Below, one piece after another: positions 26,910 through 36,412 of a stretch of DNA of 64,000 nt. Source of the stretch: an uncultured Alphaproteobacteria bacterium (GTDB lineage: Bacteria > Pseudomonadota > Alphaproteobacteria > HIMB59); NCBI GenBank assembly GCA_902610255.1, contig CACLUX010000001.1:124001-188000 (forward strand), given 5' to 3'. The translations under genes were made by a program, and so were the position numbers. Each line of letters begins with the position of its first letter. Position 1 is the first letter of the stretch. The notes beneath the pieces were generated by a model that saw nothing but the letters and a program-made list of their open reading frames with translations, ran no database searches and was not told the DNA's origin.

Positions 26910-28235
26910 TTGTTTAATTCAGGAACAATATATTCAAACTTTACTCCTTTAGTGAAGGCCCCAGTTATTGGTTATAGAATTTCTGGAGGTGATGTTTTGA
27001 ATATCTTAAAGAAAATTACAAAAAAAAATTTTTCTAAAGATCACTCTTTAATTCGAATAGTCAAAATTTATCAAAAAGATAAGTCCATATTGGATGAGTG
27101 TAGTGTGGTATATTTTAAATCTCCCAAATCCTTTACCGGAGAGGATGTTTGTGAAATTTTTTTACACGGATCACCACTTATAGCTAGTCAATTTGAGCAG
27201 TTATTAAAGGATCTAAAAGTTCCAGGCTTACGATTGGCAAAAAATGGAGAGTTCTCTTACAGGTCTGTTCTAAATAGCAAGAATTCTCTCAAACAAGCTA
27301 AGGCTATTAATGAAATAATTTCCAATGAAAGCTTTTCAGGCTTAGAATATAACAAAAAACTACTTTTTGAGGGAGATATTGTCAGCGGTCTTGTTCCTCT
27401 CAGGGAGGAAGTTATAAATTTATTCTCAGAAATTACTGCATCGATTGACTTCGTTGACGACGAGGACTTTAATTTTAATCAAATAAAAAAAAAGATAAGA
27501 AAATTTTTCACTAATTGTAATAATTTATTACATAAAAATAGAACAAATATAGAACAAAAAAATATATGTAGAATTATGTTGATAGGGCAAGTAAATGTTG
27601 GTAAATCAACTCTATTTAACAAAATTATTGATAAAGATAGAGCAATTGTCACAAATATTAAAGGTACTACAAGGGATATTCTCTCAAATGAATTTATAAT
27701 TAACAGTAATCGGTTTGAAATCTTCGATACCGCAGGGCAAAGATCTAAACAAGGTAAAATAGAAAAATATGGCTATAAAAAAGCACAGAAAATATCGAGT
27801 GAAATTGACCATTTTTTTGTTCTAATCGATCAAAATACTAAAAAATCAGATATATCAACACTTCTCAAGGATTTCATGATACATAAGAATTACAGCTTAA
27901 TTGAGACAAAATCTGACATATATAAATATAAAACAGATAATATCAAAATTAACCATAGTCTAGACAGGGATAAAATATACCAGAAATTAAAATTATCTTC
28001 GATTCATCGAAAATATATAAAAAATAACGATAAAATGACCGATCTTAATCTGGAAGAAATCGACTTTTTGGCAAGAATCTTAGAATATGAATATGATATT
28101 TTTAAGGAAAATGATATTTTGATCATAGCCCAGCTCATTAGAAATATATTAGATGATTTTTCGTTTGAATTTGGTTATATTAACAACGAAGATATTTATG
28201 ATAGAGTTTTTAGTAAATTTTGCATAGGGAAGTAG
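26910..28235 (+). CDS. mnmE: tRNA modification GTPase MnmE
   Basis: 441 residues. N-terminal folate-binding domain, GTPase domain with G1 GQVNVGKST, G2/G3 region GTTRDI and DTAG, and the C-terminal FCIGK with the essential cysteine. With MnmG it makes the 5-carboxymethylaminomethyl group at U34 of tRNAs. The start is TTG (26910): the next residues SGTIYSNFTP align with the family start (DTIVAQATP), and no ATG lies near. The stop is 1 nt before the mnmG start. Confidence 0.97.
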   Translation: MFNSGTIYSNFTPLVKAPVIGYRISGGDVLNILKKITKKNFSKDHSLIRIVKIYQKDKSILDECSVVYFKSPKSFTGEDVCEIFLHGSPLIASQFEQLLKDLKVPGLRLAKNGEFSYRSVLNSKNSLKQAKAINEIISNESFSGLEYNKKLLFEGDIVSGLVPLREEVINLFSEITASIDFVDDEDFNFNQIKKKIRKFFTNCNNLLHKNRTNIEQKNICRIMLIGQVNVGKSTLFNKIIDKDRAIVTNIKGTTRDILSNEFIINSNRFEIFDTAGQRSKQGKIEKYGYKKAQKISSEIDHFFVLIDQNTKKSDISTLLKDFMIHKNYSLIETKSDIYKYKTDNIKINHSLDRDKIYQKLKLSSIHRKYIKNNDKMTDLNLEEIDFLARILEYEYDIFKENDILIIAQLIRNILDDFSFEFGYINNEDIYDRVFSKFCIGK

Positions 28236-28236
28236 A

Positions 28237-30093
28237 TTGTTTCACGTGGAACATTATGATGTTGTAGTTATTGGTGCCGGTCATGCTGGAATAGAAGCTG
28301 CCAATATTTCTGAGAAATATGGCCTTAAAACTGCACTTATAACTAAAAATTACTCAGATTTGGGCAAATTATCATGCAATCCTAGTATTGGAGGGGTTGG
28401 TAAGACACATATAGCTAGTGAAGTTGACATTTTAGGAGGTGTAATTTGTAAAATTGGTGACAAATCAGCAATACATTACAGAGTATTAAATCTTTCTAAA
28501 GGGCCAGCAGTATGGGGCGTAAGAGCTCAAATTGATAGAGATTTATACTCTCACAATATGAAAAAATTTATTAAATCTTCTAAAATTGACCTTATTGAAG
28601 ACGAGGCTATTAATATATTAGAAAAAAATAACAAAATTTTAGGTGTCGAACTGTCTAATAATGGAAAAATAAAATCAAAAGTAGTTATTCTCACAACAGG
28701 AACCTTTCTTAATGGAAAGATTTATTTTGGCAATGAGTCGCAAGAAGCAGGAAGAATAGGAAACAGCTCTTCAAAAGTTCTTGCAAAGTTTATTAACAAG
28801 AATTTCAAGACAATGAGGCTGAAAACAGGAACGCCACCCAGGATATATGCTAAATCCATTAACTATGATGTTTTAGAACCTCAGTTATCTGAAAACAATG
28901 GTATTTTTTTATCATATTTTACAAAACAAAATACGAACAAAAAAATTAATTGTTTCATTACCAAAACTAATAATAAGACTCATAGAATAATCAGAGACAA
29001 CCTTGACAAATCTGCAATGTACTCAGGTATAATTAAATCTCAAGGTGTGAGGTACTGTCCTTCAATTGAAGATAAAATAACAAAGTTCGGCGATAGAAAT
29101 GGCCATAATATTTTTTTAGAACCAGAGGGTTTAAATTCTGAACTTGTCTATCCAAATGGTATTTCAAATTCTTTAGATAAAAAAATCCAATTAAAATTTC
29201 TAAGATCAATAAAAGGTTTAGAAAAATGTGAAGTAGATCAATTTGGATATGCAGTGGAGTATGACTCTGTTGACCCAAGAGAATTAAAAAATAATTTTGA
29301 AACAAAAAAAATAGAAAATTTTTTTTTAGCAGGACAAATAAATGGAACTACAGGATATGAGGAAGCAGCAGGGCAGGGTATTTATGCTGCTATTCATGCT
29401 GCAATAAAAATAAAAAAAATAAAATTTAGTAAAGAAGTTTTTGAAAGAGATAACAGTTATATAGGGGTCTTGGTTGATGACCTAACAAAACTAGGAGTTA
29501 CAGAACCATATCGTATGTTCACATCTAGAGCAGAGAATAGGCTAAAGCTCAGAACAGATAATTCTTATGAACGATTTTCAAAAATTATTAATCCTAAAAC
29601 TTTCAATAAAATTGAGTATTCATTGATTTCAAAACATATAAATGATGAAAGAAAGATTTTAGAAAAGTTAAATTTACTTAAATATTCACCTAATGATTTG
29701 ATGAAAAAAAATATCAAAGTAAAAAAAGATGGCAAGGTAAGAAATGGATTTGAGGTTTTAAAATTCTTAGACCCCTCTCCAAAAAAATTCAAAAAATTTT
29801 TCAATCTCACTATAACCCAAAAATTATTAACTAAGTTATATTTTGACTCAAAGTATGATGTTTTTTACGAGAGAGAAAAAAAATCATTTGATCAACTTAA
29901 TAAAAATAAAAATATGAAATTAACTAATATTGATTTCAATAAGATCCCTTCTTTGTCTAAAGAAATTCTTGAAAAATTGAATAAACATAAACCTGAAAAT
30001 TTATATGATGCTGGTAAAATTTCAGGTATAACACCTAGCGCACTCTTTCAAATAGTCAAACACAAAAAAGTCAAGGGAACTAAAGTTGCTTAA
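28237..30093 (+). CDS. mnmG: tRNA uridine 5-carboxymethylaminomethyl modification enzyme MnmG (GidA)
   Basis: 618 residues. FAD motif VIGAGHAGIEAANIS, then LSCNPSIGGVGK, RYCPSIEDKI, GQINGTTGYEEAAGQGIYAA and the C-terminal RAENRLKLRTDN, all diagnostic. Partner of MnmE. The start is TTG and the first residues read FHVEH because a parS site covers codons 1-6, an arrangement seen in many bacteria. The 3' end overlaps rsmG by 8 nt. Confidence 0.98.
   Translation: MFHVEHYDVVVIGAGHAGIEAANISEKYGLKTALITKNYSDLGKLSCNPSIGGVGKTHIASEVDILGGVICKIGDKSAIHYRVLNLSKGPAVWGVRAQIDRDLYSHNMKKFIKSSKIDLIEDEAINILEKNNKILGVELSNNGKIKSKVVILTTGTFLNGKIYFGNESQEAGRIGNSSSKVLAKFINKNFKTMRLKTGTPPRIYAKSINYDVLEPQLSENNGIFLSYFTKQNTNKKINCFITKTNNKTHRIIRDNLDKSAMYSGIIKSQGVRYCPSIEDKITKFGDRNGHNIFLEPEGLNSELVYPNGISNSLDKKIQLKFLRSIKGLEKCEVDQFGYAVEYDSVDPRELKNNFETKKIENFFLAGQINGTTGYEEAAGQGIYAAIHAAIKIKKIKFSKEVFERDNSYIGVLVDDLTKLGVTEPYRMFTSRAENRLKLRTDNSYERFSKIINPKTFNKIEYSLISKHINDERKILEKLNLLKYSPNDLMKKNIKVKKDGKVRNGFEVLKFLDPSPKKFKKFFNLTITQKLLTKLYFDSKYDVFYEREKKSFDQLNKNKNMKLTNIDFNKIPSLSKEILEKLNKHKPENLYDAGKISGITPSALFQIVKHKKVKGTKVA
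28238..28253 (+). promoter_or_regulatory. parS centromere site
   Basis: TGTTTCACGTGGAACA matches the parS consensus TGTTTCACGTGAAACA at 15 of 16 positions (G for A at position 12). It begins one base into the mnmG start codon. ParB, encoded 3 kb downstream, would load here and spread for chromosome segregation. It is the only such site seen in the window. Confidence 0.9.
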
Positions 30094-30691
30094 TGATAAG
30101 TTAGTAAAATTTTGTGACGATAACTTTGATGATGGAAAATTAATTCTAACTAAACTTTACGAATATAAAAAAATATTAATTAAAGAAAATCAGAATATGA
30201 ACTTAATAGGCAAAAGCACATTAATCGATTTAGACGAACGACACCTTCTAGATTGTATACAGATAGTTAAATATCTACCTCAGCATGAAAAGTCTGTAAT
30301 GGATATTGGGACGGGTGCCGGATTACCGGGAATTATATTGTCAATAATAGGCTTCAAAAACCTTCATTTAGTTGAAAAATCACCCAAAAAATCTTTTTTT
30401 TTAGAAAATTGCAAATTACGATTAGGTCTAAACTACGTTGTACATAATAAATCCATTTCCGAAATTTCAAACCTTAACGTCGATTGTATAACAGCACGTG
30501 CTTTTGCTTCAATCGAAAAAATTATACTTATGACTAAAAAAATAATTAACAAGCAAACAAAGTTTATACTTCTTAAAGGAAGGTCCTACTTAACAGAGCT
30601 TGAAAAAATTAATCCACAAAAGTATTTTTGGGAGACACACCCAAGTATTACTTCAAGTGAATCAAAAATAATAATCATGAGTGCAAAATGA
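30086..30691 (+). CDS. rsmG: 16S rRNA (guanine-527-N7)-methyltransferase
   Basis: 201 residues. SAM motif MDIGTGAGLPGIILSI, preceded by NQNMNLIGKS and HLLDCIQIVKYL, and followed by ITARAFASI, as in RsmG/GidB. It methylates G527 of 16S rRNA. The start is again TTG, inside the end of mnmG (8-nt overlap). It ends 4 nt into parA. Confidence 0.95.
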   Translation: MLNDKLVKFCDDNFDDGKLILTKLYEYKKILIKENQNMNLIGKSTLIDLDERHLLDCIQIVKYLPQHEKSVMDIGTGAGLPGIILSIIGFKNLHLVEKSPKKSFFLENCKLRLGLNYVVHNKSISEISNLNVDCITARAFASIEKIILMTKKIINKQTKFILLKGRSYLTELEKINPQKYFWETHPSITSSESKIIIMSAK

Positions 30692-31455
30692 TTATTACTA
30701 TAGCTAACCAAAAGGGAGGTGTCGGCAAAACAACAACTGTTGTCAACCTGGCAACTGCTTTAGCCTCAATTGATAAAAAAGTCTTAGTTATTGATATGGA
30801 TCCACAATATAACTCATCAATGTCATTTAACGCTTACAATTCTAAATTGTCTATTTATAGAGTCTTTAGTAATGAGATAAACATTGAAGATACAATACAA
30901 AAATCTCAAATACCTAATTTAAATGTTATTTCTGCTTGTGAGGACCTTGCAGCTGCAGAATATGAGTTAGCAGATGATGAAAATAGAAATTTTCTCTTAA
31001 GAAATTATATCAATAAAATAAAAGATGACTATGAATATGTCTTTATTGACACTCCACCAACATTAGGGCTATTGACAGTAAGTTCTTTAACCGCTAGCGG
31101 TGAAGTATTAATACCAGTCCAATGCGAGTTTTTTGCCTTAGAGGGACTATCTAAATTAATCAAAACAATTGAACTAGTAAAAACAAATTTAAATGTAAAA
31201 CTTAAATTAAATGGCATAATTTTAACAATGTATGACAAAAGAAATTCTTTATCATCACTGATTGAGAAAGAAGCAAGAGATTATTTTGATACAACAGTAT
31301 ATAAATTTAATGTTCCCAGAAATGTAACTCTATCTGAAGCACCAAGTCATGGTCTTCCCGCAATCATTTATGACTTAAAGTGTAGCGGATCACAAGCATA
31401 CATAGCTTTAGCAAAAGAATTTTTGGAAAGGAGCAATCTGAATGGCAGTCAATAA
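30688..31455 (+). CDS. parA: Chromosome partitioning ATPase ParA
   Basis: 255 residues. Deviant Walker A KGGVGKTTTVVNL, Walker A' DMDPQ and Walker B FIDTPPTLG are intact. Binds DNA non-specifically as an ATP dimer and pulls ParB-parS complexes. It is a chromosomal, not plasmid, form, by length and by its place after rsmG. It overlaps parB by 14 nt. Confidence 0.98.
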   Translation: MIITIANQKGGVGKTTTVVNLATALASIDKKVLVIDMDPQYNSSMSFNAYNSKLSIYRVFSNEINIEDTIQKSQIPNLNVISACEDLAAAEYELADDENRNFLLRNYINKIKDDYEYVFIDTPPTLGLLTVSSLTASGEVLIPVQCEFFALEGLSKLIKTIELVKTNLNVKLKLNGIILTMYDKRNSLSSLIEKEARDYFDTTVYKFNVPRNVTLSEAPSHGLPAIIYDLKCSGSQAYIALAKEFLERSNLNGSQ

Positions 31456-32272
31456 AAAACTAGGAAAAGGTTTATCATCTTTATTGGGCAATAAGAATAT
31501 TGGTAGCATTAATGACTCTGAAAATAGGGGCTTGTTACTAATTCCAATAGAGAAAATATTTAGAGATGAATCTCAGCCAAGAAAAAAATTTGACATTGAA
31601 AAAATAGATGAATTAGCACAATCAATTAAGAAAAATGGTTTAATTCAGCCACTTATTGTGACTAAAAGAAATATTGATACGTACTTATTAGTAGCTGGAG
31701 AAAGAAGGTGGAGAGCAGCGCAAAAAACTGATTTAAAAGCTTTACCTGCATTACTACTACCTGAAGACCTTGATAAAGATGAGATCTCTTTGATAGAAAA
31801 TATTCAAAGAGAAGATCTTAAAGTATCAGAGGAAGCTAAAGCGTATCAACAACTAATTAAGAAAAATGAATATACCCATGAAGAATTATCAAAAATAGTT
31901 GGGAAAAGTAGATCACACATAACTAATTTATTAAGAATATTAGATTTAGATAAATTTTTCTTTGATTTGTTAAATGACGGGAAGATATCAATGGGGCATG
32001 CTAGAGCTCTTATTGGTAAGACCCCCGAAGAACTTGATGAAGATACTCTAAATAAAATTATAACTGGGAAAATATCAGTTCGTAATTTAGAGATAAATAA
32101 AAATAAGATTAAAACAAGAGAACCAAACTTAATTCATGAAGAAAAAGTATTGAGTGACACAATCGGTTTCAAAACAAAAATAACTTACAGCAAAAAAGGA
32201 AAGGGAAGTGTAAAGATATTTTATGAAAACTTAGAGCAGTATAATTTTCTTATTAATAAACTAAAAAATTAA
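31442..32272 (+). CDS. parB: Chromosome partitioning protein ParB
   Basis: 276 residues. A short basic N-terminus (KKLGKGLSSLLG) for ParA contact, the CTP-binding domain with SQPRKKFD and VAGERRWRAAQ, and the helix-turn-helix (LSKIVGKSRSHITNLLRIL) for parS, followed by a C-terminal dimer domain. Its target site is at 28238. The 3' end overlaps the convergent holA-like gene by 20 nt. Confidence 0.98.
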   Translation: MAVNKKLGKGLSSLLGNKNIGSINDSENRGLLLIPIEKIFRDESQPRKKFDIEKIDELAQSIKKNGLIQPLIVTKRNIDTYLLVAGERRWRAAQKTDLKALPALLLPEDLDKDEISLIENIQREDLKVSEEAKAYQQLIKKNEYTHEELSKIVGKSRSHITNLLRILDLDKFFFDLLNDGKISMGHARALIGKTPEELDEDTLNKIITGKISVRNLEINKNKIKTREPNLIHEEKVLSDTIGFKTKITYSKKGKGSVKIFYENLEQYNFLINKLKN

Positions 32273-32876
32273 ATTTCTTATATTTCAGTTCTTCTTTTAA
32301 ATAAAAATAAATTTTTTTTATACTCTCATGATTTCTTTTTAAAATAAAAAGCTTTTTTCTAATATCTAATATAAAATTAGTATTCTCCCTAATATTGCTT
32401 TCTTTTAAATAACCCGATGCATTGACTAAATATTTTGATGTTTCAGAAAATGTAAGATAAGGTGTAGAAGTACAAAATTCTAAAATTTCTAAATTACTTA
32501 TTTGAAGAATTTCTTCTATGAGATATTTTATATCTTTTTTATATTCGTAACCATTAATAGTAGTTATAGATGATAAATATTTTTTATAATTTTTATAATC
32601 AGTAAAAATAATACATTTATTTTTTGAACCTAGATTTTTTATTATATCTTTATTATTTTTTGAAAAACACAAATTTATAAATTTACCACCAAATAAATCA
32701 TTATTTGTATCTTCAATAAAGTTATCTTGATAAGTCAAATTAATTTGTTCAAGTGACGTTTGCATTTCTATAAAATTTACATAAAAATAAGCGATTTCAT
32801 CATTTACTTGATTAATTAACAGCTTATTTTCCCTATCCTCCTTTATGAAATTTTTTATTATTTGTAAATTATTCAT
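32253..32876 (-). CDS. Short, divergent protein in the holA position (DNA polymerase III delta-like)
   Basis: 207 residues. The order leuS-lptE-holA-parB is conserved in Alphaproteobacteria, and this gene occupies the holA place with an 8-nt overlap to lptE. Weak family signals are an N-terminal region with DLFGGKFINLCFS (HolA often has SLFGxRRLI) and an all-helical C-terminal half. HolA is normally about 330-345 residues; this protein is far shorter and lacks a clear middle domain. It may be a reduced clamp-loader subunit. The call rests mainly on context. Confidence 0.5.
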   Translation of the reverse strand: MNNLQIIKNFIKEDRENKLLINQVNDEIAYFYVNFIEMQTSLEQINLTYQDNFIEDTNNDLFGGKFINLCFSKNNKDIIKNLGSKNKCIIFTDYKNYKKYLSSITTINGYEYKKDIKYLIEEILQISNLEILEFCTSTPYLTFSETSKYLVNASGYLKESNIRENTNFILDIRKKLFILKRNHESIKKIYFYLKEELKYKKFNFLVY

Positions 32877-33366
32877 CGTTCATTTTGCATTCATTTTTAG
32901 ATCTCATCAATTTGTTTATAAATTTTTTCACAAGCTCTTCAGTATTCTGTTCTTTAATTTTTTTTTCTGCTCTATTGTTGCTTATGTATCTGAGACTGTC
33001 AGCAAATAGGTAGAATTGAGATAAACTTTCTTCAAAATTAAATACAACACATTGAAGTTTTCGATCAAATATTTTAGCCACAAGTCTGCTTTCTACTTTC
33101 ATTCTGTCAGATGTATTGTCAATATTAGTAATATATATAGAGGATGAATGTGATATGCTCGGCTTTATTTCTAAGTCAGAGTTTTCATCATATAAACCAA
33201 AGTTAGACAAATTATTGCTTATATAATTTTTTAGAATCAATCCCTCGTATTCTCCTCCTATATATCCCAAAGAATATTTTTGTTCAAACTTTCTAGAATT
33301 ATCTTTAGAACACGATATGAAGGCAAAACTAACTAGTAATAATATTAATGATTTTATCTTGAACAT
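32869..33366 (-). CDS. LptE-like LPS-assembly lipoprotein
   Basis: 165 residues. Lipoprotein signal ([15 protein letters not shown]) with lipid cysteine at about residue 19. The remainder is a small alpha/beta domain ending in [13 protein letters not shown], with a strand-rich middle. In this class lptE sits between leuS and holA, where it acts in the LptDE outer-membrane translocon. Sequence identity within LptE is low, so the call leans on position and the lipobox. It overlaps leuS by 38 nt, unusually much for this window. Confidence 0.7.
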   Translation of the reverse strand: MFKIKSLILLLVSFAFISCSKDNSRKFEQKYSLGYIGGEYEGLILKNYISNNLSNFGLYDENSDLEIKPSISHSSSIYITNIDNTSDRMKVESRLVAKIFDRKLQCVVFNFEESLSQFYLFADSLRYISNNRAEKKIKEQNTEELVKKFINKLMRSKNECKMNDE

Positions 33367-35692
33367 TTATTACTTTAATTACCTTTCTATCAAGTATTTT
33401 ATTCTTAATTTTGTCAATCTTATAAATCGATTTTAAGATATCTTTTTCAATATACCCTTTTTTTGTTTCTATTGTTGTGACTAATTTTCCATGAACCTGA
33501 ATTGGTAAGTTTATATTTGTTTCCAACAATAATGAATTGTTTATATTTGGCCAATTATCTTTACTCTCTGATTTAAATAAATCCTTCATAATTTTTGAAG
33601 ACATTTTTGGAGCAAATGGATACAAGCAAATAAGCACTTTTTTACTTATTATATTATCATGTAAATATATTTTTTCTTTTTCCAAGTAGTTGAAAAGTGT
33701 ATAGATGTCAGCAATACATTTATTTAGAGAAAAACCTAAAATATTTTTTTCAATATTATTTATGAACTTTTCAATAACCCTTTCAGTATCTTTTTTCGTT
33801 TCAGTTTTTTTCACATTAAAATATCTTTCTATTCTTCTAACTAAATTTTTAGAACTTTGAATTCCTTCGTCCGTCCACTCGAGCTCCCTGTCAGGCGGCG
33901 AGTCTGATATCATAAAAAATCTTGTTGCATCTATTCCATAATTTTCAAGTATTTCATCAGGTTCAATTACATTTTTTTTAGATTTTGACATTTTTTCACT
34001 TGGGCCCTCTTCAATAAATTCTTTTGTTTTTTGTCTTATAATTTTTCCATCTTTAAAAATTATATCTTTTGGCATTACCCATTCACCCTTTTGAGTTTTA
34101 TATGTTTTGTGTGTTATCATTCCTTGAGTAAAAAGTTGTCTAAATGGTTCATTAATATCAAGTTTATAAATATCTCTCAGAGCTTTCATAAAAAATCTTG
34201 AATATAAAAGATGAAGAATAGCATGTTCAATACCACCTATGTACTTATCAACTGGGAGGTAAGTATTAACTTTTTTGGTATCAAAAGGCTTACCTAGTTT
34301 ATTGTCTAAAAATCTTATGTAGTACCAAGAAGAATCAACGAATGTGTCTAAAGTATCTGTTTCTCTGTATGCAATCTTTTTTGTCTTGGGACAAATAATT
34401 TTCCTCCACTTATCATGATTTAGTAAAGCGTTTCCTTTGCCATTTAAGTTAACATCATATGGTAATATCACTGGTAATTCAGATTTTTCCAATACTCTAA
34501 AACTCCCATCTTCGTAATAAATTACAGGAATAGGACAACCCCAATACCGTTGTCTAGAGACACCCCAATCTCTCAGCTTATAATTTATTGACCTTTTGCC
34601 TATTTCCTTTTTTTCAAAATAATCAATTATTTTTTTAATTGCTTCTGATTTTCGTAGACCATTGACTAAAGGAGAATTTATTACTTCTCCATCTTTTGTG
34701 TATGGTAGATCGGTATCATCACACTGAATTACCTTTATAATTGGTAAATTATATTTAATTGCAAATTCGTAATCTCTTTCATCGTGGGCTGGACAACCAA
34801 AGATCGCACCCTCTCCATAATTATCCAAAACAAAGTTTGCGATATAAACGGGTATTTCTTTATCTAATATCGGGTGTTGACATTTAATGTCCAAAAGAAA
34901 CCCCTGTTTTTCTTTATTATCAACAATTTTAGAAAATGATTTCTTAATCAGATCAATTTCATTTGCTTTTAAAATTTTACTTACCAATTTATGGTTGATT
35001 GATATAGCTATAAATGTTGCTCCATATATTGTATCAGGCCTTGTGGTAAAAATATTTAACTGTTCATCTTTATCGATAATTTGAAATTTAATTTCTGCAC
35101 CTATTGATTTTCCTATCCAATTCTTTTGCATTGTTTTTACTTTTTCCGGCCAAAGTGTCAAATTATCCAAGTCATTTAGAAGTTCTTCAGCATAATGTGT
35201 AATTTTAAAAAACCATTGAGATAATACCTTCTGTTCCACTATTGCACCAGTTCGCCAACCTTTCCCATCAATAACTTGTTCATTTGCCAATACAGTTTTA
35301 TCCTCTGGGTCCCAATTAACTAGTGCATCTTTTTTGTAAGCAAGACCTGCTTTATATAAATCTATAAAAAGCTCTTGTTGATATTGATAGTAATCTTCTT
35401 TACAAGTTGCTAATTCTCTTTCCCAATCCAAATCTAGATTAAGTTTTTTCAATTGATCTTTCATATTTTGAATATTATCAAAAGTCCAATCTTGAGGGTG
35501 TGTATTAAATTGAATAGCTGCATTTTCTGCTGGCAGACCGAATGCGTCCCATCCCATCGGATGAATGACTTCATCACCCTTCAGCTTGTGATAGCGAGCA
35601 CAAATATCACCTATTACATAATTCCTGACATGTCCCATGTGAATGTTTCCCGATGGATATGGAAACATTTCTAAAATGTATTTTTTCTGCAT
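33329..35692 (-). CDS. leuS: Leucyl-tRNA synthetase
   Basis: 787 residues. Catalytic HIGH-type motif [15 protein letters not shown] motif EKMSKSKKN, the CP1 editing domain with [11 protein letters not shown] and HDERDYEF. Odd: the protein begins [15 protein letters not shown], which is about 35 residues later than usual; a stop codon (TAA) lies directly before this ATG in frame, so no longer form exists. The missing part is the short helix before the catalytic fold. DUF3576 lies 11 nt upstream, lptE overlaps downstream. Confidence 0.97.
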   Translation of the reverse strand: MQKKYILEMFPYPSGNIHMGHVRNYVIGDICARYHKLKGDEVIHPMGWDAFGLPAENAAIQFNTHPQDWTFDNIQNMKDQLKKLNLDLDWERELATCKEDYYQYQQELFIDLYKAGLAYKKDALVNWDPEDKTVLANEQVIDGKGWRTGAIVEQKVLSQWFFKITHYAEELLNDLDNLTLWPEKVKTMQKNWIGKSIGAEIKFQIIDKDEQLNIFTTRPDTIYGATFIAISINHKLVSKILKANEIDLIKKSFSKIVDNKEKQGFLLDIKCQHPILDKEIPVYIANFVLDNYGEGAIFGCPAHDERDYEFAIKYNLPIIKVIQCDDTDLPYTKDGEVINSPLVNGLRKSEAIKKIIDYFEKKEIGKRSINYKLRDWGVSRQRYWGCPIPVIYYEDGSFRVLEKSELPVILPYDVNLNGKGNALLNHDKWRKIICPKTKKIAYRETDTLDTFVDSSWYYIRFLDNKLGKPFDTKKVNTYLPVDKYIGGIEHAILHLLYSRFFMKALRDIYKLDINEPFRQLFTQGMITHKTYKTQKGEWVMPKDIIFKDGKIIRQKTKEFIEEGPSEKMSKSKKNVIEPDEILENYGIDATRFFMISDSPPDRELEWTDEGIQSSKNLVRRIERYFNVKKTETKKDTERVIEKFINNIEKNILGFSLNKCIADIYTLFNYLEKEKIYLHDNIISKKVLICLYPFAPKMSSKIMKDLFKSESKDNWPNINNSLLLETNINLPIQVHGKLVTTIETKKGYIEKDILKSIYKIDKIKNKILDRKVIKVINVQDKIINIITS

Positions 35693-35703
35693 TTATTTAG
35701 TTT

Positions 35704-36312
35704 TTAAGAGAGTTTTTCAGTTGTGCTAAGTACGTCTGCGATTTCTAATATCTTTAGTATCAAATTTTTTTCTTCTTGGGCGTAAGTAACACCATCTTGG
35801 TACCAAACATCTAATTCTTTTTGTTCACAAATTAATCTTACTTTCACACCGCTAGAAACCAACTCTTCAGAAGTAATATTAATTTTTATTAGACATCTTT
35901 GATTTGGGCTCTCTCTTTCAATGATCCAATCCGTTGATATGAATCCTCCCTGTGCATCAACAATATCAAGTGGATATTGTTCTAATAAAATAAGCGATGC
36001 ACCCCATAAATTTCTATTGATTGACATCCCACCCCCGTAAGAAGTGCTAAAGTTACCTTCTCTAAAATTTCTGTAATTTTCAATCAATTTAGTAAGGTTT
36101 ATGGGATCATCAACTTTTCCATCAGGACCGGCTGCTCTTTCTTTATCTTCGCATATCTTTTTTTGTGCTCTTGTAAATTCTCTGTAGGGATTGTTACACT
36201 TACCATGAATTTTATCCATCTCTTCCAAGTTTTTTTCAATATCACCTTTAAATGGACCACAAGATTGTAAAAAAAACACCAACAAGAACAATAAAATTGT
36301 CTTAATCATCAT
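35704..36312 (-). CDS. DUF3576-type lipoprotein
   Basis: 202 residues. Lipoprotein signal with FFLQSCGPF (cysteine near 18). The mature part fits the DUF3576 family that precedes leuS in Alphaproteobacteria: NRNLWGASLILLEQYPLD, then GGFISTDWI and QRCLIKINITSEELVSSGVKV. Anchored probably in the outer membrane; its function is unknown. First gene of the DUF3576-leuS-lptE-holA unit, 100 nt from the porin terminator region. Confidence 0.8.
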   Translation of the reverse strand: MMIKTILLFLLVFFLQSCGPFKGDIEKNLEEMDKIHGKCNNPYREFTRAQKKICEDKERAAGPDGKVDDPINLTKLIENYRNFREGNFSTSYGGGMSINRNLWGASLILLEQYPLDIVDAQGGFISTDWIIERESPNQRCLIKINITSEELVSSGVKVRLICEQKELDVWYQDGVTYAQEEKNLILKILEIADVLSTTEKLS

Positions 36313-36357
36313 ACAATATTATGAATTTGAAAATTTTATACAAGGTTGAAATAAAAA

Positions 36358-36393
36358 AAACCAGGTAGGGAGAAATTTCAACCTACCTGGTTT
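36358..36393 (-). terminator. Rho-independent terminator of the porin gene
   Basis: A perfect 12-bp inverted repeat (AAACCAGGTAGG on both sides of a 12-nt loop) lies 20 nt after the porin stop and is followed on the minus strand by eight T residues. It is the strongest terminator seen in the window, fitting a highly expressed gene. Confidence 0.95.
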
Positions 36394-36412
36394 AAATAGT
36401 AAATAAGCTAGA

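Noticed and set aside
30495-30500. CACGTG inside rsmG as a second parS
   Set aside because: Flanks (AGCACGTGCT) do not match the TTTC/GAAA arms of parS.
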